33,967 nucleotides of DNA. It comes from Candidatus Thiodiazotropha sp. GTDB lineage: Bacteria; Pseudomonadota; Gammaproteobacteria; Chromatiales; Chromatiaceae. The position numbers and the translations under genes are program-made. Under the pieces are notes generated by a model that saw only the letters and a program-made list of their open reading frames with translations, ran no database searches and was not told the DNA's origin. Below are positions 26,859-33,967 of this stretch, in pieces; the first letter of the stretch is position 1, and every line of letters starts with the position of its first letter. The stretch lies in contig JAIVEQ010000043.1 in NCBI GenBank assembly GCA_023838465.1, positions 1-33,967 of the forward strand, read 5' to 3'.

Positions 26859-28577
26859 CTAACGAGGGATAGTCTGCTGCAGAGATGCGAAAGAGCGAAC
26901 CCAAACACCTCCTTTACGCACTGCCGAGGGTAGCGATGCAACGGCCTCCTCTGCCTTGTTTCGATCGGGATAGACACCCCATAGCAAGGCATACCAAGGC
27001 GCTACATTTCTTGTTGTTTTAAAAGTGTAGGCCTCGTCTCCAAGGCGATTTCTATCAATAAACACTTGAAGTGAGTCCACATTTTCCACTGCGATGAGTT
27101 GTAGGGTAAAGCTTTCAGGTGGGCGTGACACAATCCAATCGAGTTCCTTATCCTGTTCACCGGTATTGGTCGGGGTCGTCTTCTCTAATATCTTATCGGA
27201 GGAGGTCTTCTGAGCGATAGAATCTCGTTCCGTGATAGCCTGCATCTCTACAGGCACTTCCTTTTCGATCAATTCCTGCCCCACGTTGGTTTTTACCTCT
27301 GAGGACTTTGCAGAAGATTCCTTTTGAACTTGTTCAGTTTCAACATTGATGGCTACTTTGGCATCAGGCTCTACCTGACCTTCATGCAGTGTCGACTCCA
27401 ATCCAGCCGCTGTGTCGGACAAAATGCCCGTTGATTGAGAGGTTTTATCACTCTGAGCTAACCCTTCAGTAGCGGGCAATGCCACCTTAACCTGTGAGGG
27501 CAATGGAGTCTGCTCATCCTCTCCTGGCTGCACGGCAGGGCTTTCAACCTCAAGCTTTTCTGACTCTTGAGCGAGGATGATTGATTCTGAAACCGGTTTC
27601 ACCACTTCATCTTGGGCGACATCGTCACCGGTCAAGAGTGGTGGTGGGGAATCAACAACGATTAAATCGGCCCCACGATTATCTGATTGAGTGATCGCTC
27701 CCGGTTCCGGTAAGGGTTCAACCATACTCTCGTCAACCTGATCTGAGACATTGACTGAATCCGCTTCAAAAAGGCTATTAATCGGCCCCTGAAAAAACAA
27801 CAGCCCCAGAATCAATACCAGAAGGGGTACACCTCCAACCAACAACTGTTTTCTATATCCACTGAACAATGGGGATTGTTCTTCTTGTTGTCCATCTTCA
27901 CCCACAGCATTCAGGATCGCCGTAGCCAATAAACCTGGGTTACCTTTTGTCTCCTTATAAATTCGGCTCAGTTTCACCTCATCTAAGGCTAATTTCTCTG
28001 TGAGTCCCTCATTGTTGAGAAGGAAGAACATGAAGGGTGTTGCTTCCTGGCGGGTCATGGGAGGCAAGTCTATAACCTGAATTGCCTGGGGAGACATCAC
28101 TTGAAGCTGGGGCGTTGAAAGCAGCAGGTCGATCTGTTCGTCCGCAAAAAGTACGATGCTGACCAGGCGTACTCCATCCACCTGCCTTTCAAAAAGTCGT
28201 AATAGTGTCATTAGGCTGGTCGGTGGCAGCATTTGAGCATCGTCCACCAACAGCACGGGTATGCGACCACGTTTGCGTAACACTTCAAACCGATCGACTA
28301 ATCGCTGTAATAATTCACCCGCAATATCCGGTAGACCACTGCATCGTGCAATATAGGCCAGTAACCGTTCAGGCTGCATGGTGGGATCAGCAGAAAAATG
28401 GCACACGGACCAGTTATCCGGTGACAACTGCTGCAGCCTGGAGGCAAGCAGGGTCTTGCCTATCCCGGAAGGCCCTCTAACAAGCGGTACTAGCTCGCTG
28501 TTTTCTATCAGGTGACGCACTAGGTCAAGACGTGCGCTCACCTCTGTAGTGGTAAAATAATCGTACGCGTCAGACAT
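26859..28577 (-). CDS. damX: DamX-like protein: AAA ATPase - TM - SPOR
   Basis: 572 residues. N-terminal AAA/ExeA-like ATPase with Walker A GPSGIGKTLL (residues about 35-44) and Walker B VLLVDDAQML; one membrane helix (about 246-266, LLVGGVPLLVLILGLLFF); a long, acidic, low-complexity Ser/Glu/Val linker (about 270-480); C-terminal SPOR domain (about 490-565; FTLQLIAVEN...APWYALLWGVYPDRNKAEEAVASLP). SPOR domains bind denuded glycan strands at the septum, so a role in cell division is expected. E. coli DamX has TM and SPOR in the same aroK-aroB-damX order but no full ATPase. The gene lies 26 nt after aroB. Confidence 0.92.
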   Translation of the reverse strand: MSDAYDYFTTTEVSARLDLVRHLIENSELVPLVRGPSGIGKTLLASRLQQLSPDNWSVCHFSADPTMQPERLLAYIARCSGLPDIAGELLQRLVDRFEVLRKRGRIPVLLVDDAQMLPPTSLMTLLRLFERQVDGVRLVSIVLFADEQIDLLLSTPQLQVMSPQAIQVIDLPPMTRQEATPFMFFLLNNEGLTEKLALDEVKLSRIYKETKGNPGLLATAILNAVGEDGQQEEQSPLFSGYRKQLLVGGVPLLVLILGLLFFQGPINSLFEADSVNVSDQVDESMVEPLPEPGAITQSDNRGADLIVVDSPPPLLTGDDVAQDEVVKPVSESIILAQESEKLEVESPAVQPGEDEQTPLPSQVKVALPATEGLAQSDKTSQSTGILSDTAAGLESTLHEGQVEPDAKVAINVETEQVQKESSAKSSEVKTNVGQELIEKEVPVEMQAITERDSIAQKTSSDKILEKTTPTNTGEQDKELDWIVSRPPESFTLQLIAVENVDSLQVFIDRNRLGDEAYTFKTTRNVAPWYALLWGVYPDRNKAEEAVASLPSAVRKGGVWVRSFASLQQTIPR

Positions 28578-28603
28578 GCCTGTACCCCCCTACGAAGAGG
28601 CAA

Positions 28604-29695
28604 TCAACTGCCATAATACGACAAAGTTTCATTCAGTTTTTGCATTTCAAAGTCATCTGTTACCAATGAGTGACCAATCTCTTTCAGCAGGACAAGTCGC
28701 AGTCGTCCATCCAATACCTTTTTATCGACTGCCATCAGTTCAAGAAAGCGATCTCGCGAGAGCTCTTTCGGTGGTTTTGTCGGAAGTTTTGCACGCTCCA
28801 CAAGTTGACATGTCCGTGCATACGAGGCCTCTGACAACCAACCCAGACGTCTAGACAAGTCTGCAGCCATACACATGCCAGTACCAACAGCTTCCCCATG
28901 CAGCCATTCACCGTACCCCATACCCGTCTCGATAGCATGACCAAAGGTATGACCCAGGTTCAGCAACGCTCGTTGACCCGCCTCCTTCTCATCCGCTTCA
29001 ACCACATCGGCTTTGCAACGGCAGGATCGCTCAATTGCGTAGGCCAGACTAGCTGGATCACGTGCCATTAAGGCATCCATATTGTTCTCGAGCCAAGTAA
29101 AAAAATCAGCATCGACTATCAATCCGTACTTTATCACCTCTGCCAATCCTGAGGAGAACTGCCTATCATCCAGTGTATTCAACGTTGAGGTATCCGCCAG
29201 CACCAGGCGCGGTTGATAAAAGGCCCCAATCATATTCTTACCGAGAAGATGATTAACCCCCGTCTTGCCACCAACAGATGAATCAACTTGGGAAAGCAGC
29301 GTGGTGGGTATCTGGATAAAGTCTACACCACGTTGATAAGTAGCCGCTGCAAAGCCTGTCATATCGCCAATTACACCACCACCGAGCGCAACCAGGGTAG
29401 ATTTTCTCGTAAAATGACCCTTGAGTAAGGCAGTGTAGATACGATTCAGGATATCAAGCGTCTTATACTCCTCTCCATCAGGCAGGATACAGGTTCTAAG
29501 CTCAAACTCTGCCAACGCTTTTATCGTCTTTTCCAGATAGAGAGGTGCAACCGTCTCATTGGTTATAACCATAACCTGATTACCGGATATATATTCTCGA
29601 AATAGAGTGGTATCGGCATACAAATCCTCACCGATGAAAATCGGATAACGCCTATCACCCAGATCGACATCCAATTTAGACTCGTTTTTAATCAA
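28604..29695 (-). CDS. aroB: 3-dehydroquinate synthase
   Basis: 363 residues (E. coli 362). It shows [12 protein letters not shown] at the N-terminus, the NAD-binding and phosphate loop [13 protein letters not shown], the substrate/metal region [19 protein letters not shown], the zinc ligands in [11 protein letters not shown] and HGEAVGTGM. It converts DAHP to 3-dehydroquinate in the shikimate pathway. No ATG is available at the expected start: TTG 29693-29695 fits, with AGGAT upstream. The gene lies 21 nt after aroK. Confidence 0.96.
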   Translation of the reverse strand: MIKNESKLDVDLGDRRYPIFIGEDLYADTTLFREYISGNQVMVITNETVAPLYLEKTIKALAEFELRTCILPDGEEYKTLDILNRIYTALLKGHFTRKSTLVALGGGVIGDMTGFAAATYQRGVDFIQIPTTLLSQVDSSVGGKTGVNHLLGKNMIGAFYQPRLVLADTSTLNTLDDRQFSSGLAEVIKYGLIVDADFFTWLENNMDALMARDPASLAYAIERSCRCKADVVEADEKEAGQRALLNLGHTFGHAIETGMGYGEWLHGEAVGTGMCMAADLSRRLGWLSEASYARTCQLVERAKLPTKPPKELSRDRFLELMAVDKKVLDGRLRLVLLKEIGHSLVTDDFEMQKLNETLSYYGS

Positions 29696-29716
29696 TGCTT
29701 TGATCCTGTCACTGAG

Positions 29717-30238
29717 TTATTGACCCAACTTTTCTATTTGCTTGCGAATGTCCTGTACCACGGACTGTGTATTACGACCTTCAGTGCTCACAAGTATATC
29801 GGCTGTTTGTCTATATAGCGGGTCACGCTCAGCCATGAGTGTGGTCAGCTTTTTCATTGGGTCAGAGGTGCTTAATAGTGGCCTGTTTTTGTCTCTGTGA
29901 GTTCGTTCAAACTGTTGTTGGACAGAGCAATGAAGATAGATCACCACGCCTCTTGCAGATAGCGACTTACGATTGTCCTCTCGGATAACCGCCCCACCAC
30001 CCGTAGCAAGCACAATGCCCTCTCGAGATGTTAGCTCGTCGATTACTGTATGCTCCCGTTGACGAAAGCCACTCTCTCCCTCAAATTCAAAAATAGTGGG
30101 GATATCCACACCTGTTCTTCGCTGTATCTCATGATCGGAATCGATGAACTCCATGCGAAAGTGTTCCGCAAGCTGTTTACCCACAGTTGTCTTACCAGCA
30201 CCCATTGGGCCGATCAGAAAAAGGCTCTGCAAACGCAT
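29717..30238 (-). CDS. aroK: Shikimate kinase
   Basis: 173 residues, equal to E. coli AroK. P-loop GPMGAGKTTVGKQLA (11-25), shikimate-binding DSDHEIQRRTG and GESGFRQRE, the GGGAV motif, and the lid with RDKNRPLL. It phosphorylates shikimate with ATP in the cytoplasm. It is the first gene of the aroK-aroB-damX unit. The 30239-30411 spacer upstream should hold its promoter, but I saw no clear -35/-10 pair. Confidence 0.96.
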   Translation of the reverse strand: MRLQSLFLIGPMGAGKTTVGKQLAEHFRMEFIDSDHEIQRRTGVDIPTIFEFEGESGFRQREHTVIDELTSREGIVLATGGGAVIREDNRKSLSARGVVIYLHCSVQQQFERTHRDKNRPLLSTSDPMKKLTTLMAERDPLYRQTADILVSTEGRNTQSVVQDIRKQIEKLGQ

Positions 30239-30401
30239 AGATTACCCAACGTGCATATTCATTGATGTTTCGAAATCTATCATGATGTTTTTTAATCTAA
30301 AATGCATATCTCAGCTTAACACTCTGAGAGCGAGGTCTGAAAGCATCTAAACCGTTAAGTTCATGCTTTTAATCAGAAGTATCTCAAACACCAAGTGATT
30401 G

Positions 30402-30437
30402 ACAAAATAAAAAAGGCGCACCAACCGGTACGCCTTT
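30402..30437 (-). terminator. Rho-independent terminator after pilQ
   Basis: On the minus strand AAAGGCG-T-ACC-GGTT-GGT-G-CGCCTTT is followed by TTTTATTTTG. A ten-pair stem with one T-G mismatch and a strong T-tract starts 20 nt after the pilQ stop. It separates the pil operon from aroKB-damX. Confidence 0.9.
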
Positions 30438-30457
30438 GAATGGAATTAAACAGAAGA

Positions 30458-32635
30458 CTAGCGAACGGTTAATGTCTCCTTAAGGATCTTCGGTGTGACA
30501 AATATGAGTAACTCGTTGTTATTGTCAAGCTTCTCATTACGCCTGAACAGCACACCGGCATAGGGAATATCACCGAAGAAAGGTGCTTTCTCGACATTAT
30601 TTGTCTTATTCCTCTCAAATACACCGCCAAGCACCACAGTTTCACCGTTATCCACGAGCACCGTTGTTTCGATTTTCCTTGTGTCAATCGGAGGTACGCC
30701 CAAGACTGCACGAGAAAAGTCAGGATTGTCTTTGTTGATAATAAGGTCCATACGGACTCTATCATCCGGTGTAATGTGCGGTGTCACATCCAATTTCAAG
30801 AGAGCTTCTTTGAAAGCGATCTTCGTGGTGCCGCTGGAAGTGGCCTCCTGATAGGGAATCTCAACACCTTGCTTGATAGAGGCTTGTGTCTGATCGGAGG
30901 TGATAACCCGTGGACTTGAAACCAGCTCACCCCGACCTTCCGTCTGCATTGCAGAGAGTTCCAACTGCAGAAGATAGGTGCCGACTTTCCCCACCAGGAA
31001 ATTCAAGCCACCTGAAGGGGCAGTTACGGGTAAATTGACCATCAACCCCTCTTGATTCTGGCCAGAACCATTGATTTCGATGCCAGGTGCAATACCGAAG
31101 GTATTATCGAGGTAGCCCGGCTGCGCACCGGCAGTCAGGGTAAAATTATCACCGATAGAACCATCGAAGTTGGCACCAAATCGCACGCCCAGGTCTTTTG
31201 CAAAATCGTTATTGGCAATGACGATTCGTGACTCGATCAAGACCTGCCGAACGGGTATATCGAGTCGTTGCATTAAGCGTCGGATATCTTCAAGTTTCGA
31301 TGCGGTATCCTGTACTAATAGGGTATTCGTTCTGATGTCGACCGTGACATTGCCACGTTCGGATAACAGTCGATTCTCTTCAGACTTCAGTAATAAAGAC
31401 AGATCTTGGGCTTTGGCATAGTTGACCTGAATAAAGTCGGAACGGAGCGGTGCCAATTCTTCAATCTTCTGTTGGGATTCAAGCTCCAACTGCTCTCGCG
31501 CAGCCACCTCTTCTGTAGGTGCCACCATAATGACATTGTCAATCTGTCTTTTTGTCAGACCCTTGGACTTGAGAATAATATCGAGGGCCTGATCCCAAGG
31601 AACATTTTTCAATCTCAAGGTGATACGGCCATTGACAGTATCGCTGGTAACCAAGTTCAGGCCAGTAAAATCTGCCAGTAACTGTAATACTGCTCGTATT
31701 TCGATATCCTGAAAATTGAGTGAGAGCCGTTCACCTGTAAATACGAGCCGTTCTTTAAGCAACTCCTCCTTTTCCTGTTTGGATAGGGAACGCACTTCAA
31801 CGGCAAAGACCTCATTTGCTTGATAGGCTAGATAGTCATATTCCCCGGTTGGTGTAATCTCGATGACCACATTTTCACCAACCGGCTTGGTCTCTATTTT
31901 TGAAACGGGTGTTGCGAAATCCATAACATCCAGAGATTGCACAAGAGATGCATCTATATCAGCTTTGAAAATCTCCATAATGATCTTGCCACCCTCCTCC
32001 CGTACATCGATAGGTGTGGAGCTATTACTCAGGGTGACCAATACACGTCCTTCGCCTGCCTCACCACGTCGGAAGTCCACATTGGATATACCATAGCTTG
32101 TCGTAGGAATGGCCGACACATTATTGCTTGACTCAGCCATTGGGTTAGGGGCGGCGACAGACATTCCCGTATTAGCTCCACGACCCTTGTTGCTCACATC
32201 AAGGGTTACATGCACCTCAGAGCCCACTACCTCTGCTTTGTACCCCACCAGGGAAGTAAGATTAATGACAACCCTTGTCCTGCTACCGGCCTGTAATGCT
32301 GTGACACTATGTGCCGGACCCACACCGATCAGCTTGGTTTTGAAACCAAGATCGCTACTGACACCCATGAAATCAAAAGAAATCCTTGCCGGATTATCTG
32401 TAACAAAGGACGCCGGTTCATCAACCGGAGCTGATAGACCCAGGGTTAACTGCACCCTGTCACCGGGTAGTGCAGAGAAATCAATAGATTTGAGTGATGC
32501 CCCAGCCATGGCCACCAGTGGTATACCCCACAGAATCAAGAGCAGAAATACTGCATAGAATTTCAAGCTCTTGGCTCTACCCATTTCAGAACGCCCCTTC
32601 CAACCTTGTCTGAGTGCCATTGGCAAACCCCTCAT
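30458..32635 (-). CDS. pilQ: Type IV pilus secretin
   Basis: 725 residues from ATG 32635 (AGAGGA 7 nt before); GTG 32638 is adjacent. ATG 32584, with GGAAGGGG upstream, gives a more classical signal peptide (MGRAKSLKFYAVFLLLILW). Order: signal peptide, two AMIN domains (about 48-145 and 185-275) that bind peptidoglycan, STN-like domain (about 300-360), secretin N1 region with VTVDIRTNTLLVQDT, and the secretin barrel (about 470-720) with PRVITSDQTQASIKQGVEIPYQ and the VVLGGVFE signature. It forms the outer-membrane gate for pilus extrusion. The preceding gene, pilP, ends 16 nt away. Confidence 0.96.
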   Translation of the reverse strand: MRGLPMALRQGWKGRSEMGRAKSLKFYAVFLLLILWGIPLVAMAGASLKSIDFSALPGDRVQLTLGLSAPVDEPASFVTDNPARISFDFMGVSSDLGFKTKLIGVGPAHSVTALQAGSRTRVVINLTSLVGYKAEVVGSEVHVTLDVSNKGRGANTGMSVAAPNPMAESSNNVSAIPTTSYGISNVDFRRGEAGEGRVLVTLSNSSTPIDVREEGGKIIMEIFKADIDASLVQSLDVMDFATPVSKIETKPVGENVVIEITPTGEYDYLAYQANEVFAVEVRSLSKQEKEELLKERLVFTGERLSLNFQDIEIRAVLQLLADFTGLNLVTSDTVNGRITLRLKNVPWDQALDIILKSKGLTKRQIDNVIMVAPTEEVAAREQLELESQQKIEELAPLRSDFIQVNYAKAQDLSLLLKSEENRLLSERGNVTVDIRTNTLLVQDTASKLEDIRRLMQRLDIPVRQVLIESRIVIANNDFAKDLGVRFGANFDGSIGDNFTLTAGAQPGYLDNTFGIAPGIEINGSGQNQEGLMVNLPVTAPSGGLNFLVGKVGTYLLQLELSAMQTEGRGELVSSPRVITSDQTQASIKQGVEIPYQEATSSGTTKIAFKEALLKLDVTPHITPDDRVRMDLIINKDNPDFSRAVLGVPPIDTRKIETTVLVDNGETVVLGGVFERNKTNNVEKAPFFGDIPYAGVLFRRNEKLDNNNELLIFVTPKILKETLTVR

Positions 32636-32651
32636 CACGAATTCCTCTTGA

Positions 32652-33191
32652 CTATTCCGCCAACGCTAGCGAAGCCTGACGCTCAATGTATCCACCAGAA
32701 CCATCCTGCACAATCTCAGTCAACTCGATTCTGTCTTCAGAAATCACCAAGATGCGGCCATGGTTTTGCCCCATGTAGTTACCGCTCTTCACCTTATGTA
32801 CAGTACCTTCCTTGGTCTTTACCAGTCCCCAGGACGCCTCTGTTTGTTCAAGCGTGCCGACCATACGGATGGAATCCAAGGGATATCCCTCAAGCTCCTC
32901 CTTACGCCGATTGAAATCTGGCGTAAAACCACTCCCGGCCACACTCGCAGCTTCAGCACGCTCACCAGACATATCCGCAAACGGATTTCGACGACCCGCT
33001 TCATCATAGAGGAATGTCTCAATCTGCCTGATCTCAGGCAGCGGATCGATTCGCTCAGGTGGTGCAGCCTTTTTCTCTGCTACATATTTCTGTAGTTCAC
33101 CTATTTTTGGATCTGCACAACCTGACAAAAATACGAAAGTGATAATCGACAGAAGCAGTTGGCATGCTTTACTGGAAATACTCATGCTCAT
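32652..33191 (-). CDS. pilP: Type IV pilus lipoprotein PilP
   Basis: 179 residues. The signal peptide ends in the lipobox LSGC, so it is lipidated and anchored in the inner membrane. A conserved NPF (RRNPFAD) and the C-terminal beta domain (LDSIRMVGTLEQ; GLVKTKEGTVHKVKSGNYMGQNHGRI) match PilP. It links the PilN/PilO inner-membrane complex to secretin PilQ. It overlaps pilO by 4 nt. Confidence 0.95.
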   Translation of the reverse strand: MSMSISSKACQLLLSIITFVFLSGCADPKIGELQKYVAEKKAAPPERIDPLPEIRQIETFLYDEAGRRNPFADMSGERAEAASVAGSGFTPDFNRRKEELEGYPLDSIRMVGTLEQTEASWGLVKTKEGTVHKVKSGNYMGQNHGRILVISEDRIELTEIVQDGSGGYIERQASLALAE

Positions 33192-33790
33192 TGCCCCTCC
33201 TCTTCTTCGTCAAGATAGCGGTAAGTCTTCGCCGTTGCCTTCAAAAGCAAATCATCACTTTCCACATTTGAGGCAGCTCTCGCTATCTTTATGTCATGAA
33301 TAGTGACAATTCGTGGTAACGCCGCTAACCCACTGATAAAACTACCAAACTCATGATACTTTCCAGTAACAACAAGCTCAATCGGAAGCTCAGCATAGAA
33401 CTCCCTGGGCACCTCAGCTTTGGGCTTGAACAGTTCAAACTCCAGTCCGGAGGCAAGACCAGTCTGAGACACATCAACAAGCAACTCTGCCACCTCAGTT
33501 TTGTCAGGCAGCTGTCTCAGCATGGTTCCAAAAGACTGCTTCATCTCTTCCAGTTGTTTGCGGTAGGCCTCGAGGTTGGAAGCTTTCGCTTGCTTCGCAT
33601 TAAAAGTGGTACGCAATGCCAGTTCTTTTTTCTCCACACCCTCAAGACTGATCAGCTGATCCTCAATAATGAGGTAGTAACCTGCGGCAAGAACGATCAA
33701 GGAAACCAAAAAAACCACAACTATCTTAACCGGCATAGGCCATACGCCGAGATTATTCAGGTCAAGTTCATTGAGATCTTGTAAGTTCAT
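33188..33790 (-). CDS. pilO: Type IV pilus inner-membrane protein PilO
   Basis: 200 residues. A short cytoplasmic start (MNLQDLNELDLNNLGVWP), one helix (about 21-43), a coiled coil (KKELALRTTFNAKQAKASNLEAYRKQ region) and a ferredoxin-like C-terminal domain (FYAELPIELVVTGKYHEFGSFISGLAALPRIV). PilO pairs with PilN to form the alignment complex. The start overlaps the pilN stop by ATGA. Confidence 0.95.
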   Translation of the reverse strand: MNLQDLNELDLNNLGVWPMPVKIVVVFLVSLIVLAAGYYLIIEDQLISLEGVEKKELALRTTFNAKQAKASNLEAYRKQLEEMKQSFGTMLRQLPDKTEVAELLVDVSQTGLASGLEFELFKPKAEVPREFYAELPIELVVTGKYHEFGSFISGLAALPRIVTIHDIKIARAASNVESDDLLLKATAKTYRYLDEEEEGQ

Positions 33791-33967
33791 TCCTCGACCT
33801 CCACTGTTTGGGAGGATTGTTTGACAGTGAGTTGAAAGTGGCTATAACCGGTACCCGTTTTCTCCTTGCTCTCGATAAAAACGGCTATATCCGGATTTCG
33901 CAACGACATAATATTCAATTATGTGCAGCATAGTATAGCCTTGTAGGCATTTACAGTGTACGAAATT
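33787..33967 (-). pseudogene. pilN: pilN 3' end, frame interrupted or window-truncated
   Basis: The frame ending at TGA 33787-33789 encodes a PilN-like C-terminus (SLRNPDIAVFIESKEK, then GYSHFQLTVKQ). The same frame contains a TAA at 33919-33921, so only 40 codons are open from ATG 33909. Upstream residues in this frame (VNAYKAIL) and in the neighbouring frame (TMLHIIE) both resemble the expected PilN segment. A nonsense change, a frameshift or a sequence error near the window edge are all possible. If real, it would impair PilN. Confidence 0.55.

Noticed and set aside
1..33967. CRISPR arrays, tRNA/rRNA genes, insertion sequences, toxin-antitoxin or defence operons
   Set aside because: No spaced direct repeats, cloverleaf-like segments, transposase motifs or known defence domains were seen on reading both strands.

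Overview
The window reads as chromosomal DNA of a free-living or symbiotic gammaproteobacterium. The order pilN-pilO-pilP-pilQ / aroK-aroB-damX / gltB-gltD on the minus strand (33967 down to 20330) is the classic gammaproteobacterial block. SlyX, YcgL and a Bcp-type peroxiredoxin support the same assignment. An XrtA-associated ATPase, a persulfide-sensor-like ArsR protein and many signalling proteins fit an environmental, possibly sulfur-oxidising Chromatiales-like lineage. That last placement is inference, because no rRNA or marker comparison could be run.

Layout. 1-972 is the 3' part of an RND/MMPL-type exporter. 973-1281 is non-coding, with several palindromes and a strong bidirectional terminator. 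1282-3886 is the remnant of an aromatic-catabolic locus: a catechol 2,3-dioxygenase gene that has lost its N-terminal half (minus strand), divergent from an intact DmpR/MopR-type phenol-responsive sigma-54 activator. 3942-6100 holds an AEC-family permease translationally coupled to an unrecognised polytopic membrane protein. 6172-7149 is a quinone oxidoreductase. 7305-11000 encodes a very large receptor (periplasmic binding domain, three PAS, GGDEF, EAL, C-terminal CZB zinc domain). A small unknown gene converges with an orphan XrtA-associated ATPase (11312-12400, minus).

12780-17399 is a plus-strand run: peroxiredoxin, hybrid histidine kinase, REC-PAS response regulator (4-nt overlap with the kinase), an ArsR regulator with the two-cysteine pattern of SqrR/BigR/YgaV, slyX, and a small AhpD-like protein. 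The tight packing suggests a redox or sulfur-stress signalling unit, although the effector is unknown.

17474-33967 is entirely minus strand and mostly housekeeping: ycgL overlapping glgP (glycogen phosphorylase), gltBD (glutamate synthase), damX-aroB-aroK (cell division and shikimate pathway), and pilQPO(N) (type IV pilus secretin complex), with a clear terminator between pilQ and aroK. The pilN end at the window edge has an in-frame stop and may be disrupted.

No tRNA, rRNA, CRISPR array, insertion sequence or prophage gene was recognised. The most notable items are the decayed phenol locus that keeps a regulator with an intact phenol pocket, the kinase/REC-PAS/SqrR-like/SlyX/AhpD-like cluster, and the c-di-GMP receptor carrying a zinc-binding CZB tail. 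I found no clearly new defence or mobile system.
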